This document shows, one piece after another, positions 15,153-22,516 of a stretch of DNA of 44,602 nucleotides. The position numbers were made by a program, and so were the translations under genes. Each line of letters opens with the position of its first letter. Position 1 is the stretch's first letter. The notes under the pieces were generated by a model. It searched no databases and was not told where the DNA came from. It saw nothing but the letters and a program-made list of their open reading frames with translations. The stretch is from Catellatospora coxensis (GTDB lineage: Bacteria > Actinomycetota > Actinomycetes > Mycobacteriales > Micromonosporaceae): positions 1 through 44,602 of the forward strand of contig NZ_BONI01000078.1 of assembly GCF_016862635.1 (NCBI RefSeq), read 5' to 3'.

Positions 15153-16013
15153 TCACCCGGCCAGGCCGGAGAAGCGGGTGCGGACCGAGCCGAGGCCGGA
15201 GATCCGGGCCTCGTAGGCGGCACCCGGGGTGACCGGGACCATCGGGCCCAGGGCACCGGAGAGGATCACGTCGCCCGCGCGCAGCGGGGTGCCGGCGGCC
15301 GCCATGGTCTGGGCGAGCCAGGCGACGGCGTGCAGGGGGTGGCCGAGGCAGGCCGCGCCCGCGCCGACGGAGACCGGCTCGCCCTCGTGCTCCAGGACCA
15401 TGCCGCACAGGCGCAGGTCCACGTCCGCCAGCGCCACCGGGCGGTCGCCGAGCACGAACATGGCGCTGGAGGCGTTGTCGGCGACCGTGTCCACGATGGA
15501 GATGTCCCAGTTCGCGATGCGCGAGCCGACGATCTCGATCGCGGGCAGCAGGTGGTCGGTCGCGCGCATCACGTCGGCGACGGTGACCTGCTCGTACGGC
15601 AGGTCCCGGCCGAGCACGAAGGCGACCTCCGCCTCCACCTTCGGCTGCAGGATGCGGGTCACGTCGACCTCGGCCCCGTCGAAGGCGGCCATGTCGGCGA
15701 ACAGCACCCCGAAGTCGGGCTGGTCGACGCCGAGCTGCCGCTGCACCGCCGGGTTGGTCAGGCCGATCTTCGCCCCGACGATGCGGCGACCGGCGGCGAC
15801 GGCCTGCTCGGTCATCGCACGCTGCACGGCGTACGCCGTGGCCACGTCCCCGACCGGCAGCAGCCGCTCGCGCAGCGGGGCACACGGGGTGCGGGTCTCC
15901 TGCGCCTCGCGCAGCAGCCGCACCGCCTCGTCGACGGCGCCGGTGGGGAGTCCTGGGTGGTCCGCCGTCCAGGCGGTCCGCCCGGACGAGTCACTGGCGG
16001 GTTCCTTGGTCAT
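15153..16013 (-). CDS. nbaH: 2-oxopent-4-enoate (2-hydroxypentadienoate) hydratase
   Basis: It hydrates 2-hydroxypenta-2,4-dienoate to 4-hydroxy-2-oxovalerate. About 286 residues from the ATG at 16013, chosen because GGAGAGG lies just upstream. The frame also has a GTG at 16046 that overlaps the dehydrogenase stop but lacks a ribosome site. Family marks are RRIVGAKIGLTNPAVQ, KVEAEVAFVLG, AIEIVGSRIANWDI and VADNASSAMFVLG. The N-terminus is about 40 residues longer than usual for MhpD/DmpE. It is a paralogue of the decarboxylase at 12281. Confidence 0.85.
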   Translation of the reverse strand: MTKEPASDSSGRTAWTADHPGLPTGAVDEAVRLLREAQETRTPCAPLRERLLPVGDVATAYAVQRAMTEQAVAAGRRIVGAKIGLTNPAVQRQLGVDQPDFGVLFADMAAFDGAEVDVTRILQPKVEAEVAFVLGRDLPYEQVTVADVMRATDHLLPAIEIVGSRIANWDISIVDTVADNASSAMFVLGDRPVALADVDLRLCGMVLEHEGEPVSVGAGAACLGHPLHAVAWLAQTMAAAGTPLRAGDVILSGALGPMVPVTPGAAYEARISGLGSVRTRFSGLAG

Positions 16014-16042
16014 GCTCACCTCTCCGGTCGTGGCCGCCCCGG

Positions 16043-17545
16043 TCACGACAGGTCCACGCAGACGTTGGTCAGTTCCGAGTAGAAGGCCAGCGAGTGCACG
16101 CCGCCCTCACGCCCCACCCCGGAGGCCTTCACCCCGCCGAACGGGGTACGCAGGTCACGCAGGAACCAGGTGTTCACCCAGACCAGCCCGGCGTCCAGGC
16201 GCGCCCCGGCCCGGTGCGCCCGGCCCACGTCCCGGGTCCACACCGTGCTCGCCAGCCCGTACGCGCTGTCGTTGGCCAGCGTGTACGCCTCGTCCTCGTC
16301 GTCGAACGGCATGAGGCTGCACACCGGCCCGAAGATCTCCTCGCGGTTGACCCGGGCGTCCTGGGCCAGCCCGGTCAGCACGGTCGGCTGCACGTACGCG
16401 CCGCCGTCGCGGGCGTCGCCGAAGCTCGGCACCCCGCCTCCGGCCAGCACGGTCGCGCCCTCGGCGCGGGCCAGGTCGTAGTAGCCGAGCACCTTGTCCC
16501 GGTGCTGCCGCGAGATCAGCGGCATGTTCACCGTCGCCTCCTCGTGCGGCCAGCCGAAGGCCAGCTCGGAGGCCTGCTTGGCGAGCCGGTCGGCGAACTC
16601 GTCGAAGATCGAGCGGTGCACGTACAGCCGCTCGGTGCACAGGCAGACCTGGCCGCCGTTGGTGAAACTGGACCGCACCGAGCCGGCCACGGCCGCGTCC
16701 AGGTCGGCGTCCGGGAAGACCAGGCCGGCGTTCTTACCGCCCAGCTCGAACGAGACCGCCTTCACCCCGTCGGCCGCCGCGCGCATGATCGCGCTGCCCG
16801 TGGCCGATTCGCCGGTGAACGTGATCGCGTCCACGCCCGGGTGCTTGGTCAGGAACTCGCCGGCCGAGTCCGGGCCGAAGCCGTGGACGAGGTTGAACAC
16901 GCCCTCGGGCACACCCGCCGCGGCCATCACCTCGGCCAGCAGCGTCGCCGAGGACGGGGTCTCCTCCGACGGCTTCACGATCACCGCGTTACCGCAGGCC
17001 AGGGCCGGAGCGAGCTTCCAGGTGAGCAGCAGCAGCGGCAGGTTCCAGGGCACGATGATCGCTACGACGCCGACGGGTTTGCGTACCGCGTAGTTCAGGG
17101 CCCGACCGCCGGTCGCGGTCGTGGTCATGAAGGATTCGGTGGGCGCGGTCGCGACGATGTCGGCGAAGGCCCGGAAGTTGGCCGCGCCGCGCGCGATGTC
17201 GAGGGTACGCGCCTGCGAGATGCTCTTGCCGGTGTCCGCGACCTCGGCCGTGACCAGGTCGTCGAAGCGCCGCTCCAGCTCGTCGGCGACCCGGCGGAGC
17301 ACCGCCGCGCGCTCGCCCTCGCTCATCCGCCCCCAGGGCCCGTGCAGGGCCCTGCGGGCGGCGGCGACGGCCGCGTCGACGGTCGACGCGTCCGCCTCGG
17401 CGACGTCGAAGACCTTCTCGCCGGTCACCGGCGACACCTTCGCGAACGTCCGGCCCGTCGCGACGAACTCCCCGCCGACGAAGTTGCGCAGCAGCCCCGG
17501 CTCACCCGCCGGGCGGCCGGTCATGAGGATGGGATCCCAGTTCAT
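16043..17545 (-). CDS. nbaE: 2-aminomuconate-6-semialdehyde dehydrogenase
   Basis: It oxidises 2-aminomuconate semialdehyde to 2-aminomuconate with NAD. The 500-residue aldehyde dehydrogenase superfamily protein has the nucleotide-binding PWNLPLLLLTWKLAPALACGN, the TFTGES segment, the catalytic glutamate in SFELGGKNAG and Cys301 in GGQVCLCTERL. The end RTPFGGVKASGVGREGG fits the 2-hydroxymuconic/2-aminomuconic semialdehyde group. The ATG overlaps the KMO stop (ATGA). A much longer frame reading across the KMO gene in this frame is not real. Substrate is assigned by the operon. Confidence 0.9.
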   Translation of the reverse strand: MNWDPILMTGRPAGEPGLLRNFVGGEFVATGRTFAKVSPVTGEKVFDVAEADASTVDAAVAAARRALHGPWGRMSEGERAAVLRRVADELERRFDDLVTAEVADTGKSISQARTLDIARGAANFRAFADIVATAPTESFMTTTATGGRALNYAVRKPVGVVAIIVPWNLPLLLLTWKLAPALACGNAVIVKPSEETPSSATLLAEVMAAAGVPEGVFNLVHGFGPDSAGEFLTKHPGVDAITFTGESATGSAIMRAAADGVKAVSFELGGKNAGLVFPDADLDAAVAGSVRSSFTNGGQVCLCTERLYVHRSIFDEFADRLAKQASELAFGWPHEEATVNMPLISRQHRDKVLGYYDLARAEGATVLAGGGVPSFGDARDGGAYVQPTVLTGLAQDARVNREEIFGPVCSLMPFDDEDEAYTLANDSAYGLASTVWTRDVGRAHRAGARLDAGLVWVNTWFLRDLRTPFGGVKASGVGREGGVHSLAFYSELTNVCVDLS

Positions 17546-18876
17546 CGGCCCATGCCCTTCCGGAAAGCGATCGCGGCCAGCGCGCCCACGGCCAGCACCG
17601 CCGCGCCCGCCGCCGCGGCGAGCAGCCACTGCTGCTTGCGCACCCGCTGCTGCACCTGCGCGTACGGCGTGGTCGAGAACGACACCAGTTCGTAGCGTGA
17701 CACGTACCGGCCGGGCAGCGCCCGCTCCAGCGCGTGCTCGACCTTCTTCTGCGCCTGGAACACCGGGGAGGCGACCTTGTCGCGCATCTCCACGAAGTTG
17801 TCCAGCGCCATCCGCGCGATCGCCTCGGTGTTCTCCCGGCGGCGCGCCTCGAACTCGGGCAGCGCCCGGTCCCAGTCGTCGCCGGTCTCGTCGAGGATGC
17901 GGTCCAGCTCGACGACGTCCTCGAAGGCGCAGTTCGCGCCCTGGCCGTAGAACGGCACGATGGCGTGCGCGGCGTCGCCGAGCAGGCCCACCCGGCCGTA
18001 CGCGTGCCACGGGCTGCACCGCACCGTGCCCAGCACGCCGACCGGGTTGTGCAGGTAGTCGTCGACCAGGTTCGGGGCCAGCTCGATCACGTCGGGGTAC
18101 ACCGCGGCGAAATGCTTCTCGATCGCGGCGGGACTGCTCAGCGACGCGAACGCGTTGGTGCCGCCGGTCGGCCAGAACAGGGTGCAGGTGAAGGAGCGGT
18201 CCGGGTTCGGCAGCGCGATCATCATCGACGCGCCGCGCGGCCAGATGTGCAGCGCGCCCGGGTCCATCGCGAACTCGCCGTCGCGGGCCGGGATGGTCAG
18301 CTCCTTGTACCCGTGCTCCAGGAAGTCCAGGCTCTCGGTCAGGCCGGTGTGCGCGAGCAGCTGCCCGCGTACCGCCGAGCTGAAGCCGTCGGTGCCGATG
18401 ACCACGTCGGCCTGCGCGGTCTCCTCCCGCCCGTCGACGGAGAAGGTCATCGCGCCCGTCTTCGGGTCCAGGCCGGTCAGGCGGTGGTCGAAGTACGCGG
18501 TCACGTTCGGCAGCGCGGTGGCCGCCTCCAGCAGGGCGTTGTTCAGCGCGCCGCGGCTGATCGAGTTGATCGCCCGCTCGCCGTCGCTGCTGTACGGCTG
18601 GAAGCCCGGCTCGCCCTCGACCGGGTGGATCATCCGCCCGCGCATCGGCAGCGCGTCGGCCATCACCGAGCGGTCCAGGCCGATCCGGCGCAGCGCGTCC
18701 AGCCCGCGCTCGGACAGCGCCAGGTTGATCGAGCGCCCGCGCTCGACCTTGCCGGTACGCGGGTCCGGGCGGCGCTCGTACATCGTCACCGTGTACCCGC
18801 GCCGGGCCAGATAGCAGGTCAGCAGGCTGCCCGCGAGCCCGGCTCCGACTACGGCGACGGTCTTGTCCTTGGTCAT
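17542..18876 (-). CDS. kmo: kynurenine 3-monooxygenase with C-terminal membrane helix
   Basis: It hydroxylates L-kynurenine to 3-hydroxykynurenine with NADPH and O2. 444 residues: FAD-binding GAGLAG at 11-16, the ERGRSINLALSERG substrate segment, and the second FAD motif GLLGDAAHAIVPFYGQG near 300. A single predicted membrane helix (417-438, starting WLLAAAAGAAVLAVG) ends the protein, followed by RKGMGR. The well-studied Pseudomonas enzyme is soluble, whereas eukaryotic KMO has a C-terminal membrane anchor, so this is an unusual bacterial form. The ATG has GAGGAGAAGG upstream, inside micro-ORF C. Confidence 0.92.
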   Translation of the reverse strand: MTKDKTVAVVGAGLAGSLLTCYLARRGYTVTMYERRPDPRTGKVERGRSINLALSERGLDALRRIGLDRSVMADALPMRGRMIHPVEGEPGFQPYSSDGERAINSISRGALNNALLEAATALPNVTAYFDHRLTGLDPKTGAMTFSVDGREETAQADVVIGTDGFSSAVRGQLLAHTGLTESLDFLEHGYKELTIPARDGEFAMDPGALHIWPRGASMMIALPNPDRSFTCTLFWPTGGTNAFASLSSPAAIEKHFAAVYPDVIELAPNLVDDYLHNPVGVLGTVRCSPWHAYGRVGLLGDAAHAIVPFYGQGANCAFEDVVELDRILDETGDDWDRALPEFEARRRENTEAIARMALDNFVEMRDKVASPVFQAQKKVEHALERALPGRYVSRYELVSFSTTPYAQVQQRVRKQQWLLAAAAGAAVLAVGALAAIAFRKGMGR

Positions 18877-18947
18877 GCCTTCTCCTCGCTGCGCTCGTCG
18901 GCGGCATGACTGCCGGTCCGCATGATTCGCTCGCTGCGCTCGCTCAT
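18873..18947 (-). CDS. micro-ORF linker C (24 codons) between kynU and kmo
   Basis: The ATG at 18947 overlaps the kynU stop (ATGA) and has GAGGAGAGGGC just upstream. Its TGA overlaps the kmo start (ATGA). The peptide begins MSERSERIMRTG and ends DERSEEKA. The kynU C-terminus itself ends RSEERA, encoded by almost the same bases, so the ribosome-site module GCAGCGAGGAGA.GGCATGA is duplicated about 70 bases apart. The first 24 bases match linker A at 20 positions. Coding status as a functional peptide is uncertain; translation is likely from the ribosome site. Confidence 0.55.
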   Translation of the reverse strand: MSERSERIMRTGSHAADERSEEKA

Positions 18948-20230
18948 GCCCTCTCCTCGCTGCGCGGGAAGATCGCGGTGAGCGCCTGGGCGACCCGCCA
19001 GCAGTCGTGATAGGTCGAGTACAGGGGCACCGGTGCGAAGCGCACGATGTCGGGCTGGCGCGCGTCGGCGATGACGCCGTGCTCGTGGCGCAGCCGCCGG
19101 GCCAGCTCGTTCGCGCCCAGCTCGGTGGTCCGCACGGACAGCTGGCAGCCACGGCGCCGGGGGTCACGCGGCGTGACCTGCTGCAGCGGCCGGCCCGGCA
19201 GCACCTCGTCGAGCAGGCTCTCCAGGTACGCCGTCAGCCGCAGGCTGCGCTCGCGCAGCACGTCCATGCCGACCTTGTCGAACAGGTCCAGGGAGGTCCG
19301 CACCGGGCCCATCGCGAAGATCGGCGGGTTGGAGATCTGCCACGCCTCGACGGTGGCCGGCGGGCGGGAGGTCGGCGTCATCTCGAACCGGGTCGCCGCC
19401 TCGGTGCTCCACCAGCCCTCGAACCGGGGCAGGTCGGGGTCGCCCAGGTGGCGCTCGTGCACGAACACGCCGGCCAGCGCGCCGGGGCCGGAGTTCAGAT
19501 ACTTGTACGAGCACCAGGCGGCGAAGTCGACGCCCCACTCGTGCAGCCGCAGCGGCACGTTGCCCGCCGCGTGGGCGAGGTCCCAGCCGACGACCGCGCC
19601 CGCGGCCCGGCCCGCCGCGGTGATCGCCGGGAGGTCCATCAGCTCACCGGTGAGGAAGTTGACCCCGCCGAGCATGACCAGGGCGACCGTGTCGCCCTCG
19701 TCGCGCAGGAACGCGAGCACGTCCTCGGTGCGCAGGCAGTCCTCCCCGGCGCGCGGGCGCAGGCGTACCACGGTGGTGTCGGGGTCCAGGCCGTGGAAGC
19801 GGGCCTGGCTGCGCACCGCGTAGCTGTCGGACGGGAACGCCGCGTCCTCGATCACGATGCGGGTGCGCGCCCCCGCCGGCCGGTAGAACGACACCATCAG
19901 CAGGTGCAGGTTGACCGTCAGCGAGTTCATCACCACGGCTTCGGCCGGCAGCGCCCCGACCAGCCGCGCGGCCTGCTCGGTCAGCAGCTCGTGGTACGGC
20001 AGCCACGGCCGGGCGGCCTCCAGGTGCCCCTCCACCCCGAGCCGTGCCCAGGCGTCGAGGTCGCCCAGCAGCTCCTCCCGGGTGGCCCGGGGCTGCAACC
20101 CGAGCGAGTTCCCGGCCATGTAGGCGGTCTCCGGGTACGCCCCGCCCTCGGCGGGCGGCACCAGGAAGAGGTCACGATGGCCGGGGTCGGCCTGGTCCCG
20201 ACGCAACGCGTCTTGCTCAGTGAACGTCAT
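18944..20230 (-). CDS. kynU: kynureninase
   Basis: A PLP enzyme that cleaves (3-hydroxy)kynurenine to (3-hydroxy)anthranilate and L-alanine. 428 residues, the usual length. Visible marks: the N-terminal YMAGNSLGLQPR, the fold-type I aspartate in VVGWDLAHAAGN, the PLP lysine in CSYKYLNSGPG, and the FEGWWST segment. The C-terminal domain ends with R..P.PLY.TYHDCWRVAQAL. It is the second operon gene, separated from kynA by 94 bases that contain a palindromic repeat. Its last codons overlap micro-ORF C. Confidence 0.97.
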   Translation of the reverse strand: MTFTEQDALRRDQADPGHRDLFLVPPAEGGAYPETAYMAGNSLGLQPRATREELLGDLDAWARLGVEGHLEAARPWLPYHELLTEQAARLVGALPAEAVVMNSLTVNLHLLMVSFYRPAGARTRIVIEDAAFPSDSYAVRSQARFHGLDPDTTVVRLRPRAGEDCLRTEDVLAFLRDEGDTVALVMLGGVNFLTGELMDLPAITAAGRAAGAVVGWDLAHAAGNVPLRLHEWGVDFAAWCSYKYLNSGPGALAGVFVHERHLGDPDLPRFEGWWSTEAATRFEMTPTSRPPATVEAWQISNPPIFAMGPVRTSLDLFDKVGMDVLRERSLRLTAYLESLLDEVLPGRPLQQVTPRDPRRRGCQLSVRTTELGANELARRLRHEHGVIADARQPDIVRFAPVPLYSTYHDCWRVAQALTAIFPRSEERA

Positions 20231-20262
20231 GCTGCTCTCGCTGGATGTCTCGACAGATGTCC

Positions 20263-20321
20263 CTGATCATGAGGTTATGGCACCGACACGCCGTCGAACC
20301 GTGCCATAAGTTCATGATCAG
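20263..20321. repeat. dispersed palindromic repeat between kynA and kynU
   Basis: Arms of 21 bases (20263-20283 and 20301-20321, starting CTGATCATGA and GTGCCATAAG) pair with two mismatches around a 17-base loop. The arm TGATCATGAACTTATGGCAC is shared with the repeat at 15050. It may attenuate or stabilise the operon transcript, or be a selfish palindromic element. Confidence 0.7.
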
Positions 20322-20324
20322 CGC

Positions 20325-21215
20325 TTACATGGCGGTGCGGGCGGACCAGAGTTCGGGGAAGACGGTGCGGGACATGCTGCGCTGGAGCCAGGCGTACCCG
20401 TTGGAGCCGCCGCTGCCGACCTTCGCGCCCATGGTGCGGGCCACGGCCTTGAGGTGCTTGTAGCGCCAGTCGTCGAAACGCTCGGCGACGTCGGTCAGCG
20501 CCTCGCCGAGCAGCCGGAGGTGGTTGTCCGGGCCCTGGTCGGCGTAGATGCGCACCCAGGCGGCCTCGACGGCCGGGTGTGCCTCGTGCTCGGTGGCGAA
20601 GTCGCGGGTCAGCAGGTCGGCGGGCAGGTCGAAGCCCTGGCGGGCGAGCAGCGCGATCACGTCGTCCCAGACGCTCGCGCCGTGCAGGGTGGCCAGCAGG
20701 TCGTGGTAGACCTCGTCCTGGCGCTTGAACGGCCGGATCAGCGACTCGGTCTTCAGGCCGAGCAGGAACTCCAGGTGCCGGTACATCGCCGACTGGAAGC
20801 CCGAGCCCTCGCCGAGCAGGTTGCGGAACCGGTTGAAGTCGGCCGGGGTCATCCAGTGCAGCGCGTTCCAGGCGGCGTTGAGCCCGTCCAGGTGCAGCAC
20901 GGTGCGGCGCAGCGGGGCGAGCGCGCCGTACACGTCGTCCTCGGCCAGCAGCCGCTGCGTCTCGCGCAGCTCGAAGCGGACCAGGCCGAAGTACAGCTCC
21001 ATCACCTGGCTGATCATGAGGAAGGACATCTCGCCCGGGTCCTTGCTCAGCGTCTGCTGCAGCGTATGCAGGGTGCTCGCGTGCACGTACGCGTCGTACG
21101 GCGTGCGCTGGGCGAACTCCAGCGTCGGCTCACCGCCGTTGGCTTCGGCGCGCTCGGCGCGCTCGGCCGCGGTCGCCGGGCGTACGGCAGCGTTCGTCGT
21201 CGATGGAGCGGTCAC
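20325..21215 (-). CDS. kynA: tryptophan 2,3-dioxygenase
   Basis: A haem enzyme that opens the indole ring of L-tryptophan to N-formylkynurenine, the entry step. 296 residues, GTG start with GGAGG five bases upstream. Family marks include TPYDAYVHASTLHTLQ, EMSFLMISQVMELYFGLVRFEL, the FQS substrate region (GEGSGFQSAMYRHLEFLLG) and the C-terminal RYKHLKAVARTMGAK.GSGGSNGYAWL. It is the first operon gene and is divergent from an Lrp-type regulator across 142 bases, where the operon promoter must lie. Confidence 0.96.
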   Translation of the reverse strand: MTAPSTTNAAVRPATAAERAERAEANGGEPTLEFAQRTPYDAYVHASTLHTLQQTLSKDPGEMSFLMISQVMELYFGLVRFELRETQRLLAEDDVYGALAPLRRTVLHLDGLNAAWNALHWMTPADFNRFRNLLGEGSGFQSAMYRHLEFLLGLKTESLIRPFKRQDEVYHDLLATLHGASVWDDVIALLARQGFDLPADLLTRDFATEHEAHPAVEAAWVRIYADQGPDNHLRLLGEALTDVAERFDDWRYKHLKAVARTMGAKVGSGGSNGYAWLQRSMSRTVFPELWSARTAM

Positions 21216-21357
21216 GCGTTCCTCCAGGTGCTCTGGTCAACGTCATGATGTCTCCGTGAGCCCCCGCGACGGAATGCCGAATCAACGGCGCTCGGGGCGA
21301 TCGGCTTAACGTTCATACTGGGGTCGGGGCGTTTCGTTTACGAAGGGAAAGCGCGTC
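21216..21357. promoter_or_regulatory. divergent kynA / Lrp-regulator control region
   Basis: This 142-base gap must hold both promoters and the regulator's operators. Candidate elements are the palindromes TTCGTTTACGAA (21333-21344) and AACGTT (21308-21313), and an inverted pair GCCGA/TCGGC around 21275-21305. An AAGGGAAA ribosome site precedes the GTG at 21358. No -10/-35 pair is convincing by eye. Lrp/AsnC regulators usually bind such divergent regions. Confidence 0.4.
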
Positions 21358-21795
21358 GTGGACGACATGGATTGGGCGCTGCTGCGCGAGCTGCAGGAGG
21401 ACGCCCGGCTGTCCTTCAGCGAGCTGTCCCGGCGGGTGCACCTGTCCCCGCCGGCGGTCGCCGAACGGGTGCGGCGGCTGGAGGAGTCCGGCGTGATCAC
21501 CGGCTACCGCGCCCACGTGGACCTGACCGCGGCCGGGCGGCCGGTCGTCGCACTGATCCAGATGTCCTGCTACGGCGCGGGCTGCATCCTCCGCGACCCC
21601 TCGGTGGCGTCGTGGCCGGAGATCCTGGAGATCCACCGCATCACCGGCGACGCCTGCAGCATCCTCAAGGTCGCCGCGACCTCCATGGACGCTTTCGAGG
21701 CCCTGATCGACCGCCTGGCCCCCCACGGCCGCCCCTCCAGCACCCTCATCCTCTCCACCCCCCTCGCCTGGCGCCCCCTCACCCCACCCTCCTGA
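21358..21795 (+). CDS. Lrp/AsnC family regulator, probable controller of the kyn operon
   Basis: 145 residues, GTG start. Residues 1-55 form the helix-turn-helix domain (DWALLRELQEDARLSFSELSRRVHLSPPAVAERVRRLEESGVI), and residues 60-140 the RAM ligand-binding domain (VALIQMSCYG, HRITGDACSILKV). It is divergent from kynA. In Pseudomonas an Lrp-family protein, KynR, activates the kyn genes in response to kynurenine, so a similar ligand and role are inferred here. Cysteines in SCYGAGCIL are unusual for the ligand domain and could be redox- or metal-responsive; that is speculation. Confidence 0.88.
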   Translation: MDDMDWALLRELQEDARLSFSELSRRVHLSPPAVAERVRRLEESGVITGYRAHVDLTAAGRPVVALIQMSCYGAGCILRDPSVASWPEILEIHRITGDACSILKVAATSMDAFEALIDRLAPHGRPSSTLILSTPLAWRPLTPPS

Positions 21796-21824
21796 CCCAC
21801 CCCCACCCGCCCCACCCCCTCGGT

Positions 21825-21887
21825 CGCAACTCTTGAAGAGTCGCGGCCACCGGGGGTCCCCGAGGCCGCGACTCTTCAAGAGTTGCG
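21825..21887 (+). terminator. long nested palindrome after the regulator gene
   Basis: A 24-base arm at 21825-21848 pairs perfectly with 21864-21887, with GGGG/CCCC extending into the loop. Each arm contains its own palindrome ACTCTT-G-AAGAGT (centre C in the right arm). It can end transcription of the Lrp gene. Positions 21888-22017 hold only the leader of the next gene. Confidence 0.6.
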
Positions 21888-22017
21888 GCAGGGTGAGGGC
21901 GAGTGGGTGCCCGGTTCGGGGCTTTTTCACGTTTAGCGAGGTGGTGGGTTGGGGTCGGATGAGAGGATTTGCGGTAGCCCGGGGTGATCGGGTGGTGAAG
22001 AGCGATTTGGGGGAAAC

Positions 22018-22512
22018 ATGCGGTCTGCTCTCCGGGTGGCGGCCGGCGCCGTGGCGCTGGTCGTCGCGGCGCTCACCGCGCCCGCGCCCGCGCACGCCGA
22101 GGGTGTCTTCGTCGAGGTCAACCCGAGCACCATCCAGGCCGGTTTCCAGGTCGCGATCCGGGCCAGCTGCGGTGACGCGCTGAACAACGCGAAGGTGCAC
22201 TCCGACGCGTTCGGCACGGTCACCGTCGAGCCGGTCAACGTGTACCTGATCGCGGCCGCGACGGTGCCGGAGAACAAGAAGGCGGGCGGCTACAACGTGA
22301 AGCTGACCTGCCCGAGCCGGCAGACCGCGACCACCACGCTGTGGGTGGTCAACCACGACAGCCCGCAGCGCGGCCCGAACACCGGCGGCGGCGCGCTGGC
22401 CGGGGACGGCGGCACGACGCTGATCGGCGCGGGCGCCGCGGCGATGGGCCTGGGCCTGGGCGTGCTGCTGCTGTCGCGCCGGCGCGGGCGCAACCCGCTG
22501 ACCCCCGCCTGA
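22018..22512 (+). CDS. exported cell-wall protein, probable sortase substrate
   Basis: 164 residues. A signal peptide (RVAAGAVALVVAALTAPAPAHA) is followed by one small beta-rich domain (VFVEVNPSTIQAGFQVAIRASC) with two cysteines (RASCGD, KLTCPS) likely bridged. Then come a linker with PNTGGG, a hydrophobic helix (LIGAGAAAMGLGLGVLLL) and the basic tail SRRRGRNPLTPA. That order (short motif, helix, arginines) is a cell-wall sorting signal, though not canonical LPXTG. The class F sortase gene starts four bases after its stop, so the two are almost surely substrate and enzyme. Confidence 0.7.
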   Translation: MRSALRVAAGAVALVVAALTAPAPAHAEGVFVEVNPSTIQAGFQVAIRASCGDALNNAKVHSDAFGTVTVEPVNVYLIAAATVPENKKAGGYNVKLTCPSRQTATTTLWVVNHDSPQRGPNTGGGALAGDGGTTLIGAGAAAMGLGLGVLLLSRRRGRNPLTPA

Positions 22513-22516
22513 CGCC

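Noticed and set aside
16043..18907. A 954-residue frame covering KMO and the dehydrogenase
   Set aside because: Its first half is a wrong frame over KMO; the dehydrogenase begins at 17545.
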